A stretch of 64,000 nucleotides of DNA from contig NC_056052.1 of NCBI RefSeq assembly GCF_004379255.2, forward strand, positions 9,417,708 through 9,481,707, written 5' to 3'. The number at the start of each line of letters is the position of its first letter. The first letter of the stretch is position 1. Source of the stretch: Salvia splendens. Lineage: Eukaryota > Streptophyta > Magnoliopsida > Lamiales > Lamiaceae. The notes under the pieces were generated by a model. It was not told the DNA's origin and did not search any database. It saw only the letters and a program-made list of their open reading frames with translations. This document shows positions 10,007 to 22,467 of the stretch, in pieces. The position numbers and the translations under genes are program-made.

Positions 10007-12690
10007 TCCTTCCCCTCTTAACAGGAATTTCGTTCCGAAATTTTAACCGTTTCACAAAAATAACTCTTGGTATTTTTCCGTCATACTATCTTCTAACTCC
10101 CACGTGGCTTCCTCGGGACCATGGTGTTTCCACAACACTTTCACGGACGCTGTCGACTTATTTCGCAACTCGCTTGGTAGCTATTGTTGTAGGCGAATTC
10201 AACCAACGGTAGAACAGTTTCCCAACTTTCCCCTCGATCTAAGACAACGGCTCGTAGCATATCCTCAAGCGTTTGAATCGTCCTCTCTGACTGCCCGTCT
10301 GATTGTGGGTGATAAGCAGTGCTGAAGTTCAATTGCGTGCCCAATTCTCGTTGCAAACTCATCCAAAACTTTGATGTGAACATCGTATCGCGGTTGGACA
10401 CAATGGTCTTTGGCACCCCATGCAAACGCGCAATCTCATTCACGTAGAGCTTTGCTGACTTGTCCGCGCAATAAGTAATTCGAATTGGTAAAAAGTGCGG
10501 GCTTTTAATTAGTCGATCGATGATCACCAAATCGCAGCGTTGCCCTTTTGTGACGTTGGCAAACCCGTCGCGAAGTCCATGGCTAGATGCTCCCACTTCC
10601 ATTCGGGAATTTCAAGCGGTTGCAATTTCCCATATGGCCGTTGGTGTAAGGCCTTCACTTGTTGACATGCTAGACATCGCCCCGCATACGACGCTACGTC
10701 TCCTTTCATTCCATTCCACCAAAAACGTTGCTTCAAATCTCGATACATCTTCGTACTTCCGGGGTGAGCAGTGTAAGGCGTGTCGTGCGCTTCACTCAAA
10801 ATCTCATCTTTTAGCGCCTCATCGCTCGGCCCACACCGTATGTCAAAGCATTATCTGCCTCCTCACGGTAATGATCGAGCTTCTCGGCTCTCATCTTTAC
10901 ACGTAATTCTTCCAACCTCTCATCACGTCGTTGGGCTTCTATGAGCTTGGTTCTCAAATCTGGCTCAATCACAAGCGTCGCTATACTTCCTCCTACTGTC
11001 TCGAGCGCTTTTACTATTTCCAATCTCATTATGTCGAATTCGCGAATCAACGCTTCCTCTTGCATTAGGAAATAAGCTAGTTGAGGTTGGTTCTTCCTAC
11101 TCAAAGCATCGGCGACTACGTTCGCCTTGCCCGGATGATAGTGAATACCACAGTCATAATCTTTCACGACCTCTAACCAACGTCGATGTTGCATGTTTAG
11201 CTCCTTCTGCTTGAAGAAGTATTTGAGACTCTTGTGATCCGTATATATCTCACGTCTCACTCCATAGAGATGGTGTCTCCAAATTTTCAGTGCAAGCACC
11301 ACTGCTGTTAACTCCAAATCATGAGTCGGAAAATTCAATTCATTCGGTCTCAACTGTCGGGAAGAGTATGCTATCACTTTCCCATCTTGCATCAACACGC
11401 ATTCAAGTCCTACTTTTGATGCATCAGTATAGACAGCGAAGTCTTTGTCGGTTGCCGGCACGGCTAAAACCGGTGCTGTCGTCAACTTCTCCTTCAATAG
11501 TTGGAAACTCGCCTCGCACTCCGGCCTCCAAACCACTTTGATTCCCTTCTTTAGCAGTTGTGTCATGGGTCTCGTGATTTTAGAGAATCCTTCAATGAAA
11601 CGTCGATAGTATCCCGTCAATCCCAAGAAACTGCGGATTTCACTCGGCGTTTTCGGCGATTTCCAATTCTGCACAACCTCGACCTTTGCTGGGTCTACTT
11701 GAATCCCATTTCCCGTCACAACATGAAAGTTCACTCGAGTCAACCAAAACTCACACTTACTAAACTTGGCATAAATCTTCTCCTTTCGCGATGTTTCCAA
11801 CACTGTTTGTAGATGCTATCCATGTTCCTCCTCGTTCTTCGAATATACTAAAACTTCGTCGATGAAGACTAGCACGAACTTGTCGAGATACTCATCGAAA
11901 ACTCGGTTCATCAAGTCCATGAAGACGGCTGGGGCGTTGGTCAGCCCAAATGGCATCACGACGTATTCATAATGGCCATAACGAGTGCGAAAACCAGTCT
12001 TAGGCACATCCTCTCGTCGGACCTTTAGTTGATGATATCCCGACCTCAAGTCCATTTCGAAAATACGCCCGCTCCTTGAAGTTGGTCAAACAAATCATCA
12101 ATCCTCGGCAGTGGATACTTATTCTTCAAGGTCATCTTGTTGAGCTCACGATAGTCGATGCACATCCTCATCGTTCCATCCTTTTTCTTTGCGAACAACA
12201 CAGTCGCTCCCCACGGTGACACGCTAGGCCGAATAAATCCCAAATCTAGCAGTTCTTGCAACTAGATCTTCAACTCTGCCAACTCTTTAGGGGCCACTCG
12301 GTATGACGCCTTTGATACTGGTGCAGACCCTGGTTCCAAATCAATAGTGAACTGTACTTGTCTGTCGGGTGGCGGTCCAGGCAAAGCTTCGAGAAACACA
12401 TTGGGAAAATCTCGTACTACTGCCACGTCTCCCACTTTTAAATCCTTCTTTTCCTATCCGTTCAAGTACCCAAGATACGCCGGACGCCCTTTCCTTATCA
12501 TCGCGGTTGCTTGCAATGCGGAGATTATGGAGGTTCGTCGGTTCATGGAGATCCCATATAAGATAGTCGGCTCCTTCCCGGGGCTTGAAAAGAAATCTGC
12601 ATCCCTTTACAGTGAATCGTCGCGTGGTTCTCGGCAAGCCAATCCATTCCCAAAATTATGTCAACGCTCTCCAAGGCATGACGTGTAAAA
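10007..12690 (-). pseudogene. Tekay-like chromovirus pol remnant (protease to integrase, chromodomain stub)
   Basis: On the minus strand, in 5' to 3' order, there is a protease tail (12341-12690), reverse transcriptase ([56 protein letters not shown]), RNase H ([30 protein letters not shown]), the integrase zinc-binding domain (HPGSTKMYRDLKQRFWWNG…CLACQQ) and the integrase core (STAYHPQSDGQSE). The polymerase box reads FIDE instead of F/YxDD, so a catalytic Asp is lost. Stops or shifts separate the segments at 10600, 10800, 11810, 12055 and 12262. At about 10171 the integrase is joined to a chromodomain C-terminal stub and the polypurine tract, with the integrase C-terminus deleted. Gag is absent. 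This cannot be an active element. Confidence 0.85.
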
Positions 12691-15314
12691 GTCGAGCTAC
12701 TACTCTTAACTCTCCTAATACAAACTTAAGTCAAACAGTCTTAACTTGGATATGAACCGATTTTGAAATATAACAATTGGTTATGATCATCCCCACGGAG
12801 CTTGAAAGAACATAAGATAGGTCATGAATATTGGATGAAATCAAATAAATGTCAATTCTCATAGTAGGCTACCAAAAGATAATTCAGCTGTTCGACCAAA
12901 TTTGGAAGGTCCACACATTAATGGATAATTACTTAAAGAGTTGAGGATAAAAAGGATTAGTTGCGCAAGGATTGAGAAATGTAGGCAGTTGTCACAAAGC
13001 AGTACATATCATGGTTCAACGAAAATCTTAATATGGAATGATAGATTCACGGATTCATAAGTTTGTGAAAGACAACCAAAGTCAAAGGGGCTTTTGAAAA
13101 AAAAATCAAGTGTATTAAGTTTGTTAAGGCAAGGTACAAAATGTAGGCCTTAACTTCGTTTTGTAGAAAGAAAGGTCCTATTATAGAAAGGATACATATA
13201 GTGGAACATAACCAAAAGAATTTCACTCTGTAAGAAAGAACTTTGACACAGACATGATTACAAAATAAAAAGCTGAAAATAATAGTTCGAAGAAGAATAT
13301 CCCATAGAAAGCATGTCTGTGAAATGTGAACATATTGAAGGAAATAACTGCAAGCAGCCTTAGGGATGAAGTTTAATAGCAAAGGCTCACAAGTTCAAAA
13401 TATTGTTCGTAAATAATAGGTCAAGGAAGACTACAATCAATCCAGGTATCCAAAGCTATGAAGGCAACTCCACTTTCCAAGGGCTGAAAGTGAGTTATGA
13501 CTCAATGGATGAAAAGGAATAATATGCGTTACTTGCAAAGAGTGAGTGAAACAAGACGTTAAATAGACAAGGGCTCACGATTATTTGAAAGGTCCTGAAA
13601 GACAACTTCTTAGAATCCAAGTAAGAACTATTGAGTAGAATAGTTTGTTCTAGCTATTAAAGTCGCACTCTCTCGTTCATCTTTCGCAAGCCGGGACTGG
13701 TAACGTCGCTCTAAGAACTGTGGATTCCACGTTGAGATTCTTCATGTCATTGCCTCTAATAATGATAGTCGGAATCCATATCTTCATAAAATCCTTTGCA
13801 TGTCATAATGACTATCCTCGTAGGACATTGTTATCATCCTCGTGCTCCTTAGCAGGGTATGAAGATCATCTCCATCATGTTGCCACTTATGCAAGATTAC
13901 ACTATACTAATTTAAATCGCGAGTATGATCGCTCGTCGTTGCATGAAAATATCTCTTAGCATCTTCTTGTCTCGCACCTTGACTTAAGCGCTTGCCTAAA
14001 CTCTCATATTCTCGTTGCTCGGAAAAGCAATTGTTAAGTTTTCAACTTAAAACTATGATTCGCGCGGTCAACTAGGCTTATATTTTAGGTACTCTAAGTT
14101 CACAACACAATTCATCATCTCATAGATCATCATCTACTTCAATTTACGTCATTCATACCTCAAGATAAACACACCACATTTTCACATCCCATAGCAAAAC
14201 ACTTTCGAACTTCACATTATATTCAAAACTTTTGAAACAAAATTTCTTTACACTTTCACACTTTCCTAAAAATTTTCCACATCTCACTTTTAAAGTAAAA
14301 GTTTTGACTCAAACTAAATCGTAATTTCGCATCAACTTTCATCATTCGTATAAAACATTCCATAGAATAACACATCATACCTCGCACCTCATAACATACA
14401 TAACATCACACTTCCACAACTCAATTTTCCAAACGAAGTAATTTTTTTATTTGTCGAAACTAAATTTTTTTTTTGAACAATTCATAAACACAACATTTTC
14501 CATTGATCAATTAATTTTCTCAAAAGAAAAAACTAACATATTTTCATTTAAAGTTCAAAGACATTTTTTCTCAAAAAGTTCCAACAACTTTCCACAGCAT
14601 AAATATTTTTCCCACTAGAACAACTAGTCATTAATATTGCAAAACTCATAACACATTTGCATTCCAAACAAAACACTCATGCACTTCACATATATGTTTG
14701 AAACAACATTTTTAGATTACTCATCTTTTCTCAAAAAAATTTCAACATTCTCAAAACAACTCATTAATTCCCATCTTTCATGTAAAACACGCCATCTTCC
14801 CATAATCACATGCTTACGTCATAACACTTTCACACACGGCACATACTTAAGTCATCATGCCAATCTTGCTCATGTCTCACATAACCATACCATAACAATA
14901 TCACATTCAAACATACAACACATGCTTAAATCATCTTCTCAATTCATGCTCATATTCCACATGTTCACACTATCACAACATTGTTTTCACCCATAATACA
15001 CGCGTTTAAATCATCATGCTAACATTCAACATATGTATGTTATCATATCATTTATTCTCGAATTTCAACATGAAAATAACATCACATCATCACGTAATTA
15101 CATGCTCATGCATTCTTTTGCCCAAAACATCCTCATCATATCGTCAATTTTATACATCGTTCACACATTTCATCAACAACTTAAAACATACCTCACTTTC
15201 CTTGGTTGAGCGTGATGCTTTGGATGTTGAGCCTTCGAGACACTTCTAGTCAATAAGGGTTCACTAATCTAGACTTAAGGTAAAAGAAGACTCTCGGACC
15301 AGAGCGAAAGAACG
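12691..15314 (-). other. Non-coding leader and unassigned DNA of the Tekay-like element
   Basis: About 2.6 kb between the protease remnant and the primer-binding site has no credible ORF. The half nearest the binding site (about 13650-15314) is C- and A-rich on the + strand, with many short cat/aca runs, like the untranslated leader of such elements. The part at 12691-13650 resembles neither gag nor the leader, and its origin is unknown. Confidence 0.4.
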
Positions 15315-15328
15315 AAGCTCTGATACCA
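15315..15328 (-). other. Primer-binding site (initiator tRNA-Met type)
   Basis: The minus strand reads TGGTATCAGAGCTT just inside the LTR end. TGGTATCAGAGC is the usual complement of the initiator methionine tRNA 3' end used by many plant LTR retroelements. It lies three bases from the LTR and defines the orientation of the internal region to its left. Confidence 0.85.
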
Positions 15329-15331
15329 CTT

Positions 15332-18300
15332 TGTCACGACCGCCCATACTAGGGGTACTACAAACGTGGTGATGGTTACCAACAATAACGACAACATACA
15401 AGGATGACAGTTTATGAAAACTCAATTAGCTTAAAGGAAGAAAATATTTTAGTTTAAAGAAGTTTAATGTTATAAGTTTACTATTAATTAGAAACGACTT
15501 ATGACAGCTATTTTTAAAAAAAGAAGCGGAGAAAATAAATATTAAAATTCAATTAACTTCTAAAGAAACATTTAGTTTAAATCATGTAAACACCATTTTA
15601 AAGTAACATTATAAATACTCGTTTCAAAACCTAACACAACCAAACATGCTCAAACACAATACGAAAAAGATGAAAGTCTTGAGACCTAGTTCAAAATATA
15701 GCAGCGGAAATAAGGTTTAAAGAGAGTCGAAGATAACGCCTATGTATGAAGACACAACGCATCCTAAGTTTTTAGGCCTACTCAACATCCTCCGCAACAT
15801 CCCGCTCAACCTGCATATAAAGAAAAAGAATATGCAGGGCTGAGTACTTGTTGTACTCAATGGGCTCATGCTGAAAACATTTTAATATAGTTATGTCATC
15901 CATACCAGTGATCTCGAGTTTTATATGTAGTAAGAAATATCACGAGAACACAAAAATATTTCAAGTCTGGCCAGACAATTTATCTCCCCACTTTTCACAT
16001 CAATCCATCAATCACAATCATCATATCACAGTGCGACGAAAGTGTGGCCACACTATTCGCCCACGAGACCGGCCGACTAGCAAGGACGGCTCACGATCCC
16101 ACCAGTGTACACAGCCTGATAGGGTTTGCGGCCCTACTCAGACCCGAATTCGTTTCACAACATAGCCATATAACCTAACCAGTGTTGTTAATTTGGCGCT
16201 CGGGTTGCTCGGGTCGCCCAGGTCGAGACCATGACCGCCACAACATGGGTGGGTTGATCGAGATGCATGGGTCGCGCTGGGTCGGTTGGGTCGGCGGGGT
16301 CGAGCGTTTCGGGTGGGTTCGAGCGTTTCGGCTACAGTGTTTCTGCGTTTTTTTTTACAGAGATTGAAGGAAGGGCTGAAGGAAGATGATGGAGAAGAGA
16401 GAGGAGAGAGGAGTATAATTATGAGCCTTGGGAATAGAGTACATCATTTGTCACTATTCATTTGTTTAGTGGGATTAGGAATATATAAAAAATTGATATA
16501 GTTTATCTCATTTTTTAGGCAGCAATAAAAATATTATTTTACCAAATTTTTGATTAGTTAAATTAAATTCAATATATTTACATGGATATATTGTCAATCC
16601 AATGTTTGGAGTATAATTTAATGGTGGAAAATGAGTATATTATTTTAGGAATAAATTAATATTTGTTCTTCTACTATATACACGTTTCGAGATTCAAATT
16701 GTACTATTTAAAGTTTTATTATTTTATTTGTTTTATTATTTTATTTGTATAATAATCTATTGTATTAATCAAATTATTTATTAATTTTTCTGTAATTATT
16801 CCTCTCATATTTTATATAGGTTTGTCTACTAATACATATTCATTTATTTTTTACTAATTTTTAAAATAGATTTCACATTCCACTCCTATTTTATTATAAG
16901 TTAATACTACATACAAAATGACGCACATTTCATAACTTTTTTCTTTTGATATTTTCAGACAATGGTATCAATTATTTATTGTGTTATGACTTCTGAATTG
17001 TTTTGATATTTTGATCATTTCTATTTTCCACTTTATCTCTATTCACATGAACAGCGTCTACATTTATATTATTTGATATATTATAAACATTAGAGTAATA
17101 TATTTATTTGATTTAATATTAAAAGGCAAAAAAATTAGCCCAGATTAGTGGGTCTCTCGACCCAGTCGACTCGTCGACCCGCGACCCGAATTTTCACCTT
17201 ATCGACCCGGTGCGACCCTCGACCCTAACAACACTGAGCCTAACGGAGCAAGCTCAAACGAACTAGGCATCAGGCAACAATCTCATAAACCAAAAACAAC
17301 ATGGCATGACATAACAGTTAAACCACACTTATAACACCACAACATATTTTCAGAAAATAAGAGATTTGAAAGAGAAAGCCCACATCGTTCGCTTAACAAA
17401 ATTCAATCCAACTTAAGGCAACTCTCGTTCCTTGTGCCCACGTACACACAAAATCCTTGACAACACCACAACATAAGTCAGCCTTGCACAAATTCATAAT
17501 ACTATGCATGTCCTATCGTTTCTCTCTCATCGTTTTTCTCAATTTACCCAACCCAACGTTCGTCACAAAGATGGAAAAACACACCATAATATATTTCAAC
17601 GTATAACACGTTCCTTGGACATACATGCATCATATAATACTTTTAAACTTAAAAATATGTATCATTTTATCAAAGCAGAAAACTTGTAGAACTGCGCGGC
17701 CGTTTTGTAAAAATCACTAAAATTTCATCCGACCTCATATGAAACTAAATTTTGGTCACAATACAGAAGACACATTCAAGTTGATCAAGAAAAATTTTCA
17801 CACTTAAATCACGTCGTTTAGTCAGTCGAATCAACAATTAAACTCTCTGGTCGGAACATAAAAATTCTGGCAGCACTGCGCAGTTAAATTGAAAAATTCA
17901 CCAAAACTTCATCCGATGTCCAATGAGGCTGACATTTTCACACAATACAGGAGGAACTCCAAATTGTACTCAGTTAAAAATTTAAATCAAAAAGAGGTCA
18001 TTTAGTCGGTCAAATAGGAAACGAAACATTCTGGTCGAGAATACCAGTTTCTGACAGAATTTCGCAGTCGACTTCAAAAATATATTAAAACTTCATCCTT
18101 CGTCAAAACGGGCTGAAATTTACACAAAACAAATAGAACATCTTGAAGTTTACTCAGTTAAAATTTCACATGAAAACATGGTCGTTTGGTCAGTCAAACA
18201 CACATTGGAACCCACTGTTCGAACACCACAGATTGTACATCTCAAAAATTCGAAATTAGGGTTCCTTTCTCAAGCATCCAAACACAATTTTTCATGCTTC

Positions 18301-19790
18301 TCCCACATATTCATGCTTCAAAAGGTTCTCATAAACATGTTCTTATATCTACACACATCATTCATCAATTAAACATTCAGCTTTACACATATTCATTCAA
18401 AAACGCACATTCACAACTCTTCTCATACAAAAACACAATTTCTCACCGATAAATTATGTGATCTATGATTCCTACACTCACTATATGCATGAAGGAATCA
18501 AGAACAAGGTTTCAATGGAGGAGTTGAGAAGAAAATCTTAGTTATACCTTCTTGAATCAAGAAAAACGAATGGTAGAAACAAGCGTTGTCACGATTCGTC
18601 GGGAACTTTTGAAAATCCACTCCAATTGATGCAAGAAACAATGGTGGGAGAAGTTTTTGGAGATGATGGAGAGTAAGGGAGAGGGAGAGGCGTGAGGTTG
18701 ACGGAGAATGGGGGGCTAGGGTTTAGTTTAGGTGTTTAAATAAGGTTAGGGTTAGTTTTAAAAATTAATTAATTAATTAATTGTGGGGAAAAATAAAATT
18801 AAATAAATCCTACAATTAAAAGAATAAAATAGGGGAGGAAAGAATTTTCAAAAATAAGGAATTTATTTGGTATCTACTTGGAGAGAATATATTCATAACT
18901 TAGGAAACAATACAATGAATATTCCATAAACAAGGGAACAAATAAATTAAATCTCCAAGTAGGAAAATAAGAGAGTGGGCCGAAAATTTCCATTGGAAAT
19001 GCACAAGGAAATTATTTAAATCCTCAATTAAATAGAATAGGATTTAAATATGATAATTTCTTTTTAGGAAAAGCCTCTCATAAAATAGGCAACAATTAAA
19101 TAAATTTCCACAAGGAAATTAACCAAAAAAAGCGTGCAACACAAAGAAATATTCACATCCCCAATTAATTTAACTTAGGTATTAATTTGGTATTGAACAA
19201 AATGAATTCCACAAAATAGGAAACAATATATGCTCATCTACAATTAGGGAGGGGGCCAAAAATTGGCTTAAATAGCCACAAGGAAATCATTCAACTCTCC
19301 ATTTATTTAGGATGAGAAATAAAAAGTGGCAAGATTTAATTGGATATAAAATAGCTCAAGGAAACCAACAAGGTGCCAATTAAATCAAAGAACTAATTCA
19401 TCCTCCTAATTAAAATAGGAGATATCCAAAACTCACAAAAATTTATAAGCAAGAGTTCGAATTTTCATGAAGCACAATTTTGGAATAGTTCGTTTTGGAC
19501 TTAATTTGGATAAATATCCCAAAACAATTTATCAAATCCAAGAAGAGAATATAATTTCCAATAATTGGAGGGGCCGAAAATAGCCACTTTATTTGGCTAG
19601 AACAAGATGCATGATTTTATTTAAATTGATTCCCCACATTAAAAATAATTAGAACTTCATTCTAATTCCCCCATGACGATTTATTCCACATAATCAAACT
19701 CAATCACGTAGCAACAATTTGAATTTCATTAAAGAAATTTCCAACCGACATTTATTAAATAAAGGTCATACAAAAATTTGGGATGTTACA
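15332..19790 (-). mobile_element. LTR of the Tekay-like chromovirus, shared by two internal regions
   Basis: The minus strand starts TGTAACATCCC at 19790 and ends GGTCGTGACA at 15332, obeying TG…CA. The primer-binding site lies on its left and the inverted polypurine tract on its right (19791). The same LTR therefore served as 5' LTR for the left internal region and 3' LTR for the right one. Its length is 4459 bp, of which 1065 bp is an hAT insertion plus its target duplication, leaving about 3.4 kb. The sequence is AT-rich with no credible gene. Parts of it recur inverted at 20561-24212. Confidence 0.75.
16180..17236. mobile_element. Non-autonomous hAT element, 1057 bp, with 8-bp target duplication
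   Basis: Ends are cagtgttgttaa… and …taacaacactg. The flanks aacctaac (16172-16179) and agcctaac (17237-17244) are an 8-bp duplication with one change, and the uninterrupted site is visible in the inverted LTR copy near 21880. Eight-bp duplications are the hAT hallmark. Both ends are rich in GGGTCG/CGACCC repeats, and the middle is AT-rich without a transposase. The element at 29696-30261 is a shorter relative. Confidence 0.85.
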
Positions 19791-20560
19791 TCCTTCCCCT
19801 CTTAACAGGAATTTCGTCCCGAAATTTTAACCGTTTCACAAAAACAACTCGTGGTATTTTTCCGTCATACTATCTTCTAACTCCCACGTGGCTTCCTCGG
19901 GACCATGGTGTTTCCACAACACTTTCACGGATGCTATCGACTTATTTCGCAACTCTTGCACCTTCCGATCTAGGATTGCCTCGGGCCTTTCCTCGTAGCT
20001 CATGTCGGGGGTTGAGATCACTTACTCTTGATGAATCACATGCTTGAGGTCGAACACGTACTTGCGCAACTGTGACACATGGAACACGTTGTGCACATTC
20101 CCAAAACTGGGAGGTAACGCCAAACGATACGCTACAGGCCTACTTCATCGATAATCTCGTACGGCCCTACAAAACGCGGTTTCAGCTTGCCTTTCATTCC
20201 AAACCTCACAACTCCTTTCGTCGGGGATACTTTCAAGAACACTTTGTCACCAACATCAAATTTGATTTCAACCCAAGAAACTGCGGATTTCACTCGGCGT
20301 TTTCGGCGATTTCCAATTCTGCACAGCCTCGACCTTTGCTGGGTCTACTTGAATCCCATTTCCCGTCACAACATGACCAAGAAAGTTCACTCGAGTCAAC
20401 CAAAACTCACACTTACTAAACTTGGCATAAAGCTTCTCCTTTCGTGATGTTTCCAACACTGTTTGTAGATGCTATCCATGCTCCTCCTCGTTCTTCGAAT
20501 ATACTAAAACTTCGTCGATGAAGACTAGCACGAACTTGTCGAGATACTCATCGAAAACTC
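19791..20560 (-). pseudogene. Second Tekay-like internal fragment: polypurine tract, chromodomain, integrase tail fused to an RT piece
   Basis: From 19791 the inverted polypurine tract is followed by an almost complete chromodomain (minus strand 20021-19836: YEERPEAILDRKVQEL, VKVLWKHHGPEEATWE). The integrase C-terminus follows to about 20270. There the sequence jumps into reverse transcriptase ([40 protein letters not shown]), equivalent to 11624-11917 of the other copy. About 2 kb between integrase and RT is deleted. The fragment ends at about 20560, with GGT shared at the junction to the inverted LTR copy. Chromodomains of this kind guide integration to heterochromatin in chromoviruses. Confidence 0.8.
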
Positions 20561-21857
20561 GGTATAACTAAAATCTTTTTCTCATCTTATCCATTGAAAC
20601 CTTGTTCTTGATTCCCTCATGCATATAGTGAGTGTAGAAATCATAGATCGCGTAATTAATCGGTGGGAATTTGTGTTTGTAATGAGGAGAATTGTGAATA
20701 TGCGATTTTGAATGAGTATGTGTGAAGTTTGAATGATTTATTGGTGAATGATGTGTGATTATATGAGAACTTGATTGTGAGAACCTTTGAAGCATGTTTG
20801 TGTGTGGGGAGCAAGAAAATTTGTGTTTGGATGAATGAGGAAGAAACCCTAATTTCAAAATTGGAAGACCTGAAAACTGTGGTGTTCGAACAGTAGATTC
20901 CGACGAGTGTTTGTCTGACCAAACGATCTTATTTTGGTACGAATATTTGACTGAGTAAACTTCAAGGTGTTTTCTGTGTTGTGTGTAAATTTCAGCCCTT
21001 TTTGACGAAAGATGAATTTTTAATGAATTTTTTAAGTTAACTGCGCAATTCTGCCAGAAACTTGTATTCTCGCCCAGAAAGTTTCGTTTTCTATTTGATA
21101 GACCAAATGGCCTCATTTTGATGTGCATTTTGAACTGGATAAAATTTGAAGTGTCGTCTGTGTTTTGTGATAATTTCAGCCTCATCGGACATCGGATGAA
21201 TATTTGGTAAATTTTTCAATTGAACTACGCAGTGCTGCCAAAATTTTTATGTTCCGACCAGAGAGTATCATTGTTGTTTTGACTGACCAAATGACATGAT
21301 TTTGGTATGAAATTTTAAAGGGGTGAACTTGAATGTGTCTACTGTGTTGTGACCAAATTTTAACTTCATATGAGGTCGGATGGATTTTTGGTGATTTTTA
21401 CAAACCAACTGCACAGTTCTGCCAGATTTGTTGCTACGTTAAAATATCATTTGTTGCCAAGTTGGGTGAATTATATGATGCATGTATGATTAAGGAATGT
21501 ATCCTATGACGTGATTATGTGTGATACGTTGAGAAATATTATGGCATGTTTTCCTTATGTTGATGAATGTTGGGATGGGTAATTTTGAGAGAACGATGAA
21601 AGGAACGATAGGACATGCATGATAATGTGAATTTATGGAAGGCTGATTTGTGTTGTGATGTTGGCAAGGGTTATTGTGTGTACGTGAGCACAAGGAACGA
21701 GGGTTGCCTCAAGTTGGATATTGAATTGTTTAAGTAAACGAGGTGGGCTTTCTTTTACTAAACTCTTTTACGTTTCAAAAGTATGATTGTGGAGCTATAA
21801 GGGTGGTTTAAAGTGTAATGTCATGCCATGATTGTTGTGATGTTGATATTGTTTCCT

Positions 21858-22022
21858 GATGCCTAGTTCGTTTGAGCTTGCTCCGTTAGGCTATAGAGCT
21901 ATGTTGAGATTGTGTTTGATGCCTAGTTCGTTTGAGCTTGCTCCGTTAGGCTATAGAGCTATGTTGAGATTGTGCTTGATGCCTAGTTTGTGAGTTCGCT
22001 CCATTAGGCTATAGGGCTATGA
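21858..22022 (+). repeat. 60-bp tandem repeat, about 2.7 copies
   Basis: Units at 21858-21917 and 21918-21977 are nearly identical (gatgcctagttcgtttgagc start). A shorter diverged third copy runs to about 22022. The equivalent place in the other LTR has a single copy, so the expansion is specific to this arm. Confidence 0.85.
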
Positions 22023-22467
22023 TAAACGAATTCGGGTCTGAGTAGGGCGGCAAACCCTATCAGGCTGTGTACACAGGTGGGATCGGGAACCGTCCTTGCA
22101 AGTCGGCCGGTCTCGTGGCGAATAGTCTGGCCACACTTTCGTCGCACTATGGTAAGAGGATTTGATTGATTGATGAGAAGGTGGGGAGATTGTTTTGCCT
22201 GGCTAGACTATGAAAATGTTTTTGTGATACTCGATGATATTTCTTAACTACATGTAAAACTCGAGTTCACTGGTATGGATGACATAACTGTTATAAAATG
22301 ATTTTGGCATGAGCCCATTGAGTACAACAAGTACTCAGCCCTGCATATGCTTTCCCTATGTGCAGGTTGAGCAGGATGTTGCAGCGGATGTTGAGTGAGC
22401 TTTAGGAATTCCCGGATGCATCGTGTCTTCATACATGGGCGTCATCCTATGACTCTCCTTTGATACT

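Noticed and set aside
14100..15250. Short + strand frames rich in His, Ser and Thr (for example 14679-14996)
   Set aside because: Open by chance in the biased cat/aca-rich leader of the minus-strand retroelement.
21858..22022. Possible CRISPR-like or centromeric satellite array
   Set aside because: Only about 2.7 units of 60 bp inside a retroelement LTR, with no spacers and no large array.
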